From: JAJPXC01 sp964628905
GTDB lineage: Bacteria; Bacteroidota; Bacteroidia; Bacteroidales; Muribaculaceae
DNA length: 6,274 nt
Direction: 5' to 3'
NCBI GenBank assembly: GCA_964628905.1
Contig: CAZVNS010000058.1
Location: 1-6,274, forward strand
Shown here: positions 1-6,134 of the stretch, piece by piece
Position numbering within the stretch: position 1 is the stretch's first letter
Layout of the letters: the number at the start of each line of letters is the position of its first letter
Made by a program: the position numbers and the translations under genes
The notes under the pieces: generated by a model
The model's input: the letters and a program-made list of their open reading frames with translations, nothing else
What the model was told of the DNA's origin: nothing
Database searches by the model: none

Positions 1-99
1 GTCGCTAACATCTATCAGTGAGTCAGAAACTTTCGAGTCGTGCACGCTCGCATCCGTGGTGTCATAGCCGCGTATGAGCTTGGTCTTTCTGCACACATA
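1..99 (-). pseudogene. IS5-type transposase fragment (5'-truncated, continues past left edge)
   Basis: An open minus-strand frame runs from about base 99 off the left edge at base 1. It reads KLIRGYDTTDASVHDS followed by KVSDSLIDVSD. From family knowledge, the pattern K-LIR-Y-x-VTDASVHDS-x-(V/A)-x-x-L-(L/I)-D is characteristic of the DDE catalytic core of IS5-family transposases, which cut and rejoin insertion-sequence DNA in the cytoplasm. The second D of the VTDASVHDS block is in the conserved catalytic region. The N-terminal half is absent: directly upstream on this strand is the end of the antiporter gene, and no start codon or helix-turn-helix region precedes the match. GTG at 94-96 or an out-of-frame ATG nearby could be proposed as starts, but neither gives a complete transposase. 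It is therefore most likely a decayed or deletion-truncated insertion-sequence remnant. How much survives to the left is not visible. The family call rests on about 30 residues. Confidence 0.68.
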
Positions 100-113
100 A
101 GATGTTAAGATGT
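98..113. repeat. 8-bp perfect tandem repeat at antiporter stop/transposase junction
   Basis: TAAGATGT occurs twice head to tail (98-105 and 106-113). The repeat straddles the antiporter TAA stop codon (minus strand, 105-107) and ends where transposase-like coding begins. Removing one copy would put the antiporter frame in phase with the transposase-like frame. It may be an insertion or excision footprint, or simple slippage. Confidence 0.6.
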
Positions 114-2390
114 GGGGTTGAGGGCATCGGTCAGGCGCGGGTCGCCCACAATCCACACTATATCGTCGGGTTGGAAGCGTTCGTTGCCATCAATCTTCAC
201 GAACTCCTCGCCTCGCTGCAGAGCAAGCACAAGAGCAGAATAGTCGCGACGCAGATTTGCGGTGATGGCGCTCTTGCCGATAAGTGGTGAGTTATCGCTC
301 AGGGGGATAGCTGTAAGCTTGAATTTCGAAGGGTCGGCCGCAGCTCCCTCAGTCTGCCCCTTAGCCTCTACGATGGGTAGTAGCCGCTGTATCTGCTCGT
401 CAGTGCCGACCACGGCTATCACGTCGAGGGGGAAGATACGTGTCTCACCTGAGGGTAGGGGGATACCCTCTCCCCCACGCTGTATACCCACAAGGTTGAC
501 TCCATACTTCTGACGCAGATTGGAATGCACAAGTCGCTCCCCAACGAAGGGACATCCATATCCTACAGTCATGTAGGCAAGATGGAGGTCCGACACCACG
601 TTGTTGTTGCGACCTGAGCGGCGCAGGTCGCGCTCATTGAGGTTATTGATAAACTTCGACTCTATATTGCGCATCTGCACTCTGATACGGGACGACACTA
701 AGAGAAGCAACAGCGTGAAGATCAGTAATCCGGCAACAAAGCCCACACGCAGCGAGTACAAATCGCCAAGCACATAAATGATAAACGCCACAGTGATAAT
801 CCAGCGAACCACTGTCATCACAATGAGCGGCACATTGTAGCGAGCATTAGCCTTCATCAGCTGTTCGCGCTCCACCTTTTTCGAGGCCGGGAGAGATAGC
901 GCAAGCAAGAACGGCGACATAGCGCCAAGTGTAATCACACTTCCTATTAATCTACCCCACTCAGGCATGACTCGAAGCGACCAAGGCATCAGGAACATAC
1001 GCGATATCAGGCACATAGCTATAAGCACTATCGAGTAGAGGACGATGCGCCACATATAGCGGCCCAAAACGGCGTGCCATAGCGACTTGGTTGCATTTTC
1101 GGTGGTGGCGCTTGAGGTGTATCGCTCAATCAGGAAGTGGAGGCGCTCCGGTAGATGGCGCTCAACAAAGGCGTAGGCCGGATTGGCTGCCTTAATCATA
1201 TAGGGTGTGGTGAAGGTGGTGAGCACTGACACGGCAACCACGATAGGGTAGAGAGCCGGTGTAATCACACCCAACGACAAACCCAATGTGGCGATAATGA
1301 ATGAGAACTCACCAATCTGCGTCAGGGAGAAACCCGACTGGATGGCTATCTTCAGCGGTTGACCGGTGACAAGCATACCCGTTGTTCCGAATATGATGCC
1401 GCCACAGATCACCGTAGCCGACAATATGAGTATCGGTCGCCAATACTCCACAAGAGCATCCGGGCTCACCATCATACCCACGGATATGAAGAACACAGCT
1501 CCAAAGAGATCCTTGACAGGCGCCGTCACATGCTCAATGCGCTCTGCCATGCTCGTTCCGGCAAGTATCGACCCCATCACGAAGGCTCCCAACGCAAGCG
1601 AAAATCCGCACAACACAGAGAACATGGCCATACCCAAGCACAAAGCCATCGACACCACGAGCAGTGTCTCCGAATTGAGATATTCCCTGACAGCGTTGAG
1701 GAAAGATGGGAGCACAAATACGCCCACAACAGTCCATATAATGAGGAAAAATGCGAGTTTTGCGATACTATAGAGCAGCTCTGAGCCCTCGACACTATTG
1801 TTGATGGCTATCGACGACAGTATCACCATCAGCAACACCGCCACCAGGTCCTCGACAATGAGCACACCGAACACCAAGGATGCGAACTTGCGTTGTCTTA
1901 GTCCTAAATCATTGAATGCTTTGAGGATAATTGTGGTTGACGACATCGATATCATGCCGCCAAGGAAGAGGCAGTTGATCGTAGAGAAGCCCCATATCTT
2001 ACCAATAACGAAGCCTACGGTCGACATGCCCGACACGATGATGAGCGTAGTGACTCCCGCCGAGCCTCCGACATTTAGCAACTTCTTGAAGCTGAACTCT
2101 AATCCTAACGAGAAAAGCATGATCACGATACCCAACTCTGCCCAGAAGTCGATATTGGCTTGAGTGGTGACAGAAGGGAGGTACTCGAAGTTGGGGCTGG
2201 CAAGAAATCCGGCCACGATATAGCCAAGCACTACCGGTTGCTTAATCTTTTTAAACAACAGCGTCACAGCCCCTCCGAGCAGCAGTATGAAGGCCAGGTC
2301 AGTTATGAGGCCTTCAATCTGCACGTCCTTTGAGGCTTCGGCCACGGGCTGTGCCGAACATAGAATCATAGATAACATAGGTGGGAGCAT
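105..2390 (-). CDS. CPA2/Kef-type cation:proton antiporter with two C-terminal TrkA-C (RCK_C) domains
   Basis: Inner-membrane monovalent cation (K+ or Na+)/H+ antiporter of 761 residues. Residues about 27-400 form the Na+/H+-exchanger membrane domain with many hydrophobic helices. Visible family signatures include QPVVLGYIVAG (51-61), LFSLGLEF (92-99), the ion-site acidic pair E180-D181 in VFGVLIVEDLVAV, and ALGAFVMGSILAG (266-278). E-D stands where KefC has Q-D and electrogenic NapA-type proteins have D-D. Four further membrane helices follow (about 446-468, 480-500, 518-541, 547-566). After these come two cytosolic TrkA-C domains (about 603-672 and 688-757), each with the pattern G-x-(S/R)-x(n)-LR-x-x-(Y)-x(n)-VG/AL-x-RG. 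There is no NAD-binding TrkA-N domain between membrane and TrkA-C parts, so gating by a small ligand at TrkA-C is an inference. The ATG at 2388-2390 gives a short polar and hydrophobic leader; M5 or M8 are possible alternative starts. It lies 14 bp after the coiled-coil gene and is probably co-transcribed with it. The exact ion is not determinable. Confidence 0.93.
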   Translation of the reverse strand: MLPPMLSMILCSAQPVAEASKDVQIEGLITDLAFILLLGGAVTLLFKKIKQPVVLGYIVAGFLASPNFEYLPSVTTQANIDFWAELGIVIMLFSLGLEFSFKKLLNVGGSAGVTTLIIVSGMSTVGFVIGKIWGFSTINCLFLGGMISMSSTTIILKAFNDLGLRQRKFASLVFGVLIVEDLVAVLLMVILSSIAINNSVEGSELLYSIAKLAFFLIIWTVVGVFVLPSFLNAVREYLNSETLLVVSMALCLGMAMFSVLCGFSLALGAFVMGSILAGTSMAERIEHVTAPVKDLFGAVFFISVGMMVSPDALVEYWRPILILSATVICGGIIFGTTGMLVTGQPLKIAIQSGFSLTQIGEFSFIIATLGLSLGVITPALYPIVVAVSVLTTFTTPYMIKAANPAYAFVERHLPERLHFLIERYTSSATTENATKSLWHAVLGRYMWRIVLYSIVLIAMCLISRMFLMPWSLRVMPEWGRLIGSVITLGAMSPFLLALSLPASKKVEREQLMKANARYNVPLIVMTVVRWIITVAFIIYVLGDLYSLRVGFVAGLLIFTLLLLLVSSRIRVQMRNIESKFINNLNERDLRRSGRNNNVVSDLHLAYMTVGYGCPFVGERLVHSNLRQKYGVNLVGIQRGGEGIPLPSGETRIFPLDVIAVVGTDEQIQRLLPIVEAKGQTEGAAADPSKFKLTAIPLSDNSPLIGKSAITANLRRDYSALVLALQRGEEFVKIDGNERFQPDDIVWIVGDPRLTDALNPTS

Positions 2391-2404
2391 AGCGATGAGT
2401 ATCG

Positions 2405-3457
2405 TTATTTCTTCATAGTGAATGTCTTGGAGCCCAGGCGGTAGTTGTCGGCAAAGAGCTCGACGCGGTATTGGCCGGGATTGAGTGTGGTGTTGACATC
2501 ATAGTAAATTTTGATGCCGGTGATCTCCTCGCCCTGATACTCCACATCCTTATGAGCGGTGGAGGCAAGCGACGCGCCCTCGAAAGTGAAGTTGCCGCCA
2601 TTGCCCAGCAGGTCACCCTCGGGCGAGGTGATACGCAGATAAATGCGCTTAACGCCCACCGGGGTGGAATTGTTTTTGGGTATTGTGAAGGTCACTTCAA
2701 GCTGTTTGGCCTTAGTGATGTTCTTCTCTTGCTTACCGTTCTTTTTGAGTCCGATAAGGTTGATGCCGGTCACGTTGAGTTTTTCGGCGAGGTTGATGCG
2801 CTCCTGCATGACTGAGTTCTCGCGCGAGTAGTTGGCAACTTGCGAAGTCAGCGACTGGTTCTGGTTTTTGATTTCAGCATTTTCAGCCTTCAATCCCTCA
2901 TTCTCTTTGTTGAGTCGGTCGATTTCCTCAACATAGTGACGCATAATGCCCTTGAGTGTGGCAATCTCATCCTCAAGTTTCTTAATCTGCGCGGCGCTCT
3001 TTGTCTTTTCGCTGTTGAGCTCCGCTAAGAGTTTCTCTACATTTTGCTTGGCAGCCTGATATTTCAGATTGAGCGAGTCGTTGGCTATGAGTTGCATCTG
3101 GTTTTCATACTGAGCATACTCCATTTGTATCTCCTGATACTGATTAGCCAGTCGCAACTCATCGTTTGAGAGTTGAAGGTTAGCCAGATCATTCTGCGCT
3201 TGTACTTTCTCAGCTTCGACAGCAGCCTTGGAGTCGGCGAGTTGCCATATCCAAATCCCCCCTCCGATAATGGCCGCGGCGAGCACACACGCGAGTATGA
3301 TCAGCAATCGCTTGGAATTATTGCCTGACCTGGGGGAACCCTCTGTCTGATGCGACTTCATCTTCTCCTGAGGGTCAACAATTGCCGGCTGAGTTGCCTC
3401 GTCGTTAGTTACAGGATTGTTATCGTTGTGAAGGTTGTTGAGTTCGTTGAGTGTCAT
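2405..3457 (-). CDS. Single-pass membrane protein with long periplasmic coiled coil and beta-rich C-terminal domain, function unknown
   Basis: I do not recognise a characterised family for this 350-residue protein. Residues 1-50 are polar, Asn/Asp/Gln-rich and end in the basic SKR. Residues 51-71 (LLIILACVLAAAIIGGGIWIW region) form one transmembrane helix. The positive-inside rule puts the N-terminus in the cytoplasm and the rest in the periplasm. Residues about 74-226 are Glu/Lys/Gln/Asn-rich with continuous Leu/Ile heptads (KLEDEIATLKG, EIDRLNKENEGLKAENAEI), a strong coiled coil. Residues about 228-350 are predicted beta-rich, with alternating hydrophobics (VTFTIP, KRIYLRITSP, YRVELFADNYRLGSKTFTM), resembling an Ig-like sandwich. 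The gene is followed after 14 bp by the antiporter, suggesting co-transcription and perhaps a shared envelope or ion-homeostasis role. It has its own probable promoter in the divergent region with the ferredoxin gene. No catalytic motif is visible. A structural, scaffolding or regulatory role is inference only. Confidence 0.88.
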   Translation of the reverse strand: MTLNELNNLHNDNNPVTNDEATQPAIVDPQEKMKSHQTEGSPRSGNNSKRLLIILACVLAAAIIGGGIWIWQLADSKAAVEAEKVQAQNDLANLQLSNDELRLANQYQEIQMEYAQYENQMQLIANDSLNLKYQAAKQNVEKLLAELNSEKTKSAAQIKKLEDEIATLKGIMRHYVEEIDRLNKENEGLKAENAEIKNQNQSLTSQVANYSRENSVMQERINLAEKLNVTGINLIGLKKNGKQEKNITKAKQLEVTFTIPKNNSTPVGVKRIYLRITSPEGDLLGNGGNFTFEGASLASTAHKDVEYQGEEITGIKIYYDVNTTLNPGQYRVELFADNYRLGSKTFTMKK

Positions 3458-3486
3458 AGTTTTTAACGCTATTAAATATTAATGCA

Positions 3487-3518
3487 CAAAATTAGTGATT
3501 TGTTTTCGCAGTTTAAAA
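3487..3518 (-). promoter_or_regulatory. Probable Bacteroidota-type promoter for the coiled-coil/antiporter operon
   Basis: On the minus strand, TAATTTTG (3494-3487) matches the Bacteroidota -7 consensus TAnnTTTG exactly. A TTTT run (3518-3515), 20 bp upstream, sits where the -33 TTTG/TTG element is expected but is a weak match. Predicted transcription would start near 3480, giving a leader of about 20-25 bases with no Shine-Dalgarno sequence before the ATG at 3457. Confidence 0.45.
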
Positions 3519-3523
3519 CATGA

Positions 3524-3549
3524 TGATAAAATTTCATGATAAAATTTCA
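3524..3549. repeat. Two exact tandem 13-mers TGATAAAATTTCA in the divergent promoter region
   Basis: TGATAAAATTTCA occurs at 3524-3536 and again, immediately adjacent, at 3537-3549. Each copy has the partly palindromic form TGA-N7-TCA. The array lies between the two divergent promoters, roughly 50-70 bases upstream of the predicted ferredoxin transcription start, a position typical of activator or regulator sites. It could also be neutral AT-rich slippage. Confidence 0.75.
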
Positions 3550-3558
3550 ACATAAAAA

Positions 3559-3590
3559 TTAGAAAATATCCGCGAAAAACTATACATTTG
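3559..3590 (+). promoter_or_regulatory. Probable Bacteroidota-type promoter of the ferredoxin gene
   Basis: TACATTTG (3583-3590), followed by C, matches the -7 consensus TAnnTTTG exactly. TTAG (3559-3562), 20 bp upstream, is a plausible weak -33 element. Transcription would begin near 3596, leaving an AT-rich leader of about 45 bases without a Shine-Dalgarno sequence, as is normal for highly expressed Bacteroidota genes. Confidence 0.6.
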
Positions 3591-3641
3591 CAGCCGTAAA
3601 AACACAAATTCAATTCGTATAATATCTAAATCAACACAATC

Positions 3642-3812
3642 ATGGCTTACGTAATTACCGACCGCTGCGTGGCTTGTGGCACTTGCCAGCCCGTATGTCC
3701 CGTTGAGGCTATCTCTGAGGGCGAGATCTACCACATCGACCCCGACACCTGCATCGAGTGTGGTTCATGTGCTGAGGTTTGCCCCAGCGAGGCTATCATC
3801 CCCGGCGAATAA
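3642..3812 (+). CDS. 2x[4Fe-4S] ferredoxin (clostridial/bacterial type, 56 aa)
   Basis: Small soluble cytoplasmic electron carrier of 56 residues. Two complete cluster-binding motifs are seen: C9-x2-C12-x2-C15-x3-C19-P and C37-x2-C40-x2-C43-x3-C47-P. The last Cys of each motif joins the other cluster, as in the classical 2[4Fe-4S] fold. The length matches the usual 54-57 residues, and the N-terminal AYVITDRCVACGTC is typical of the family. In anaerobes such proteins carry low-potential electrons between pyruvate:ferredoxin oxidoreductase and partners such as hydrogenase or Rnf; the partner here is not shown by context. The start ATG at 3642 is the only sensible one and lies about 45 bases downstream of a good promoter. 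The gene is monocistronic: it is divergent from the coiled-coil gene, convergent with hisS, and closed by a strong hairpin. Both motifs are intact and nothing is missing. Confidence 0.96.
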   Translation: MAYVITDRCVACGTCQPVCPVEAISEGEIYHIDPDTCIECGSCAEVCPSEAIIPGE

Positions 3813-3834
3813 TCCGCAGCGACGACAGCTTAAC

Positions 3835-3871
3835 AATAAAGAGGCCGCTCGATATGAGCGGCCTCTTTATT
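3835..3871. terminator. Bidirectional rho-independent-type terminator hairpin between ferredoxin gene and hisS
   Basis: A perfect 16-bp inverted repeat pairs bases 3835-3850 with 3856-3871 around a 5-base loop (GATAT). The core GAGGCCGCTC is GC-rich. The AATAAA/TTTATT outer arms give a U-rich 3' side on both strands. It lies 22 bases after the ferredoxin stop and 55 bases after the hisS stop, so it can end both convergent transcripts. Confidence 0.9.
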
Positions 3872-3887
3872 ATATAGTGATGCCAAG

Positions 3888-3920
3888 TTAATTCGACTTA
3901 ATTCGAGGAAGATCGAATTA
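3888..3920. repeat. TTAATTCGA direct repeat plus inverted TCGAATTA copy
   Basis: TTAATTCGA occurs at 3888-3896 and 3898-3906 (10-bp period). Its reverse complement TCGAATTA lies at 3913-3920, so either left copy can pair with it. The closer pair forms an 8-bp stem (3899-3906 with 3913-3920) and a 6-base loop just behind the hisS stop. It may be a weak accessory hairpin for hisS transcript ends, or a small protein site. Confidence 0.5.
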
Positions 3921-3926
3921 TATCAA

Positions 3927-5285
3927 TCAGATATTATTGGCAAGTTCAGCGAGTTTGACTGTCTGCTGGTCGCCTGTCGCCATATTCTTGAGAGTGACTG
4001 TACCTTCGGCAAGCTCCCGGTCGCCGATGATTGCCACGAAGGGTATCGAGCGTGAGTCGGCCCACGACATCTGTTTCTTCAATTTTGTTGCATCGGGATA
4101 AACCTCGGCAGCTATACCATGGCCGCGAAGCTCCTTAACGGCCTTCATCGCAGCCTGAGCCTCGGCTTCACCAAAGTTGGCGAACATCACACGGGTGGAG
4201 TTGGTGGTATCAGCAGGGTAGAGGTCAAGGGCGTTGAGCACATCGTAAATGCGGTCAGCTCCAAATGAAATGCCAACTCCTGACACGCCTGGCATGCCGA
4301 ACACACCCGTCAGATTGTCGTAGCGACCACCACCGGTGATTGAACCAATGGCGACGTCGAGCGCCTTCACTTCGATGATAGTGCCTGTGTAATAGTTGAG
4401 ACCGCGGGCCAGCGACACGTCGAGATCGAGCACTGCGTCAAGGCCAAGAGCCTGTGTGCCCTCGACCACGTAACGGAGTTCCTTGACTCCAAGTGTACCC
4501 GCTTCGCTTTCAGCCAAGAGTGTCTGCAATTGCGACAAGCGCTCTTCCACTGTACCATCAATCAGGATGATAGGCTTCAGAAGCTCGATGGCTTCGGCAC
4601 TCAGGCCGCGCTCGGCAAGCTCAGCCACCACGTTGTCGATGCCAATCTTGTCTATCTTGTCGATGGCTACGGTGATGTCGATTATCTTATCGGGTGCGCC
4701 TATCAGTTCGGCGATGCCGGCGAGCACCTTACGGTTGTTGAGTTTGATGGCGATACGAACCCGCAGGCGACGGAATACCTCGTCGATCATCTGCAGCAAC
4801 TCTATCTCGTTGATCAGAGAGTCAGTGCCTATGACGTCGGCGTCGCATTGATAGAACTCGCGATAACGCCCCTTTTGAGGACGGTCGGCACGCCATACGG
4901 GCTGGATCTGATAGCGTTTGAACGGGAACTGCAACTGGTCGCGATGCTGCACCACAAAGCGTGCGAAGGGCACAGTGAGGTCATAGCGCAAGCCTTTTTC
5001 TGAAATCGAAGAAGTGAGCCGCACGCTGTCGCCTGCCTCAATCATCGCCTTATCGGCTTTTGCGAGATAGTCGCCTGAGTTAAGGATCTTGAAGAGCAGC
5101 TTATCGCCCTCCTCACCATATTTTCCCATCAGTGTCGACAGGTTCTCCATGGCGGGAGTCTCAATGGGGTTAAACCCATAGAGCCGGAACACTGAGCGAA
5201 TAGTATCAAATATATAGTTGCGGCGGGCCATCTCTTGAGCCGAGAAGTCACGGGTGCCTTTGGGTATTGCTGGTTTTTGTGCCAT
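3927..5285 (-). CDS. hisS: Histidyl-tRNA synthetase (class IIa)
   Basis: Cytoplasmic enzyme that charges tRNA-His with histidine using ATP; works as a homodimer. It has 452 residues, against about 424 in E. coli. In order: N-terminal PKGTRDF (8-14) opening the class II catalytic fold; YDLTVPFARF (101-110); motif 2 at about 128-153 with the ATP-binding Arg in WRADRPQKGRYREFYQ; an insertion domain at about 180-280; the HisA motif LARGLNYYTG (292-301); GGGRYDNL (318-325); motif 3 GVGISFGADRI (336-346); and a C-terminal anticodon-binding domain (about 365-450, from RVMFANFGEAEA). All key elements are intact. The VPFAR-F and FYQCDADVIG forms resemble archaeal/eukaryotic HisRS more than the E. coli type. 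The ATG at 5283-5285 is 18 bp after the parA stop, so it is probably transcribed with parA. The stop is TGA, followed by the convergent terminator. Confidence 0.97.
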   Translation of the reverse strand: MAQKPAIPKGTRDFSAQEMARRNYIFDTIRSVFRLYGFNPIETPAMENLSTLMGKYGEEGDKLLFKILNSGDYLAKADKAMIEAGDSVRLTSSISEKGLRYDLTVPFARFVVQHRDQLQFPFKRYQIQPVWRADRPQKGRYREFYQCDADVIGTDSLINEIELLQMIDEVFRRLRVRIAIKLNNRKVLAGIAELIGAPDKIIDITVAIDKIDKIGIDNVVAELAERGLSAEAIELLKPIILIDGTVEERLSQLQTLLAESEAGTLGVKELRYVVEGTQALGLDAVLDLDVSLARGLNYYTGTIIEVKALDVAIGSITGGGRYDNLTGVFGMPGVSGVGISFGADRIYDVLNALDLYPADTTNSTRVMFANFGEAEAQAAMKAVKELRGHGIAAEVYPDATKLKKQMSWADSRSIPFVAIIGDRELAEGTVTLKNMATGDQQTVKLAELANNI

Positions 5286-5303
5286 ATTGTGATAGAATAA
5301 TGG

Positions 5304-6080
5304 TTATGCCTTGCGGTGACGATTTTTGTGGATGATCTCTTTGGCAAGGAGCAAGTGGCTTGTGGCTCCACGGCTCTCAGGATCATAGAGCAGGGCGGGG
5401 AGTCCGTGGCTTGGAGCCTCCGACAGCTTGATGTTGCGCGGTATCACAGTGTTGAACACCATATCGCCGAAGTGTCCTTTGAGCTCTTCGTAGATTTGAT
5501 TTGCCAGTCGAAGGCGAGCGTCGTACATGGTCAGCAGGAAGCCTTCAATCTCAAGCGAGGGGTTGAGACGTGACTTGATGATACGTATTGTGTTGAGCAG
5601 CTTGCTGATACCTTCGAGGGCGAAGTATTCAGCCTGCACGGGGATTATCACAGAGTTAGCCGCCGTTAGAGCGTTGACGGTGATAAGTCCCAACGACGGA
5701 GAGCAGTCGATGAGTATGTAGTCATATTCAGTGGTCAGCGGGTCGAGCAGATGCTGGAGCACTCGTTCGCGCTCAGGCTTGTTGACCAGCTCAAGCTCAG
5801 CCCCCGCGAGGTCTATGCGCGAGCCAATAAGGTCCAAGCCCTTTACACAGGTTTCGACTTGCGAACCGCTTAGAGGGTAGCCGTCGACCATGCACTCGTA
5901 GATTGACGAAGTCATAGTGCGAGGGTCAATCCCATAGCCTGAAGTAGCGTTGGCCTGAGGGTCGGCATCGATAATCAACACCTTCTGACCGTTAGCGGCC
6001 AAAGATGCACCGAGGTTGATGGTGGTTGTTGTCTTTCCCACGCCACCTTTCTGGTTGGCTATCGCTATAATCTTTCCCAT
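5304..6080 (-). CDS. parA: ParA/Soj chromosome-partitioning ATPase
   Basis: Walker-type ATPase of 258 residues that binds DNA non-specifically as an ATP dimer and, with ParB bound at parS, drives origin segregation. Visible: deviant Walker A KGGVGKTT (11-18) with signature Lys K11, switch I/A' region LIIDADPQAN (35-44), Walker B YILIDCSPSLG (121-131), the R189 surface Arg in MYDARLRLANQI, and IPRNIKLSEAPSHG (213-226). The last has Lys at the position where B. subtilis Soj has Arg 218. Length is normal, about 253-260. There is no N-terminal DNA-binding extension, so this is the chromosomal (Soj/type Ib-like) rather than the P1-plasmid form. The ATG at 6078-6080 gives the canonical MGKIIAIANQKGG start and is preceded by an AT-rich leader without a Shine-Dalgarno sequence. 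Downstream, 18 bp away, is hisS rather than the usual parB, which is not in this window. The upstream repeats suggest regulation. Confidence 0.95.
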   Translation of the reverse strand: MGKIIAIANQKGGVGKTTTTINLGASLAANGQKVLIIDADPQANATSGYGIDPRTMTSSIYECMVDGYPLSGSQVETCVKGLDLIGSRIDLAGAELELVNKPERERVLQHLLDPLTTEYDYILIDCSPSLGLITVNALTAANSVIIPVQAEYFALEGISKLLNTIRIIKSRLNPSLEIEGFLLTMYDARLRLANQIYEELKGHFGDMVFNTVIPRNIKLSEAPSHGLPALLYDPESRGATSHLLLAKEIIHKNRHRKA

Positions 6081-6101
6081 ATTTTTAAAAAAATTTCAGT
6101 G

Positions 6102-6134
6102 CAAAGTAACCCATTTTAGTTCACTTTACCACAA
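6102..6134 (-). promoter_or_regulatory. Candidate promoter of the parA-hisS operon
   Basis: On the minus strand, TTACTTTG (6109-6102) fits the Bacteroidota -7 box TAnnTTTG except at the second base. TTG (6134-6132) lies 22 bp upstream as a possible -33 element. The predicted start would fall just before the parA ATG at 6080, giving a leader of about 15 bases. The -7 element overlaps one copy of the 14-bp direct repeat, which would allow repression. Confidence 0.4.

Noticed and set aside
1359..1784. Plus-strand open frames of 135-141 codons
   Set aside because: They lie opposite the antiporter gene. Their His/Ser/Thr-rich composition lacks any domain, as expected of shadow frames.
2340..2390. 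Lipoprotein signal at the antiporter N-terminus (MILC)
   Set aside because: The residues before the Cys (M-I-L) do not fit a lipobox. A polytopic antiporter is not expected to be a lipoprotein.
2471..2815. Plus-strand open frame of 114 codons
   Set aside because: It is antisense to the coiled-coil protein's C-terminal domain. The composition is a complement artefact.
3534..3734. Minus-strand 66-codon frame across the ferredoxin promoter
   Set aside because: It overlaps the ferredoxin gene and its promoter and has no homology-like features.
4530..5003. Plus-strand open frame of 157 codons
   Set aside because: It is antisense to the conserved HisRS motif 2 and insertion regions, with no start context and no recognisable protein features.
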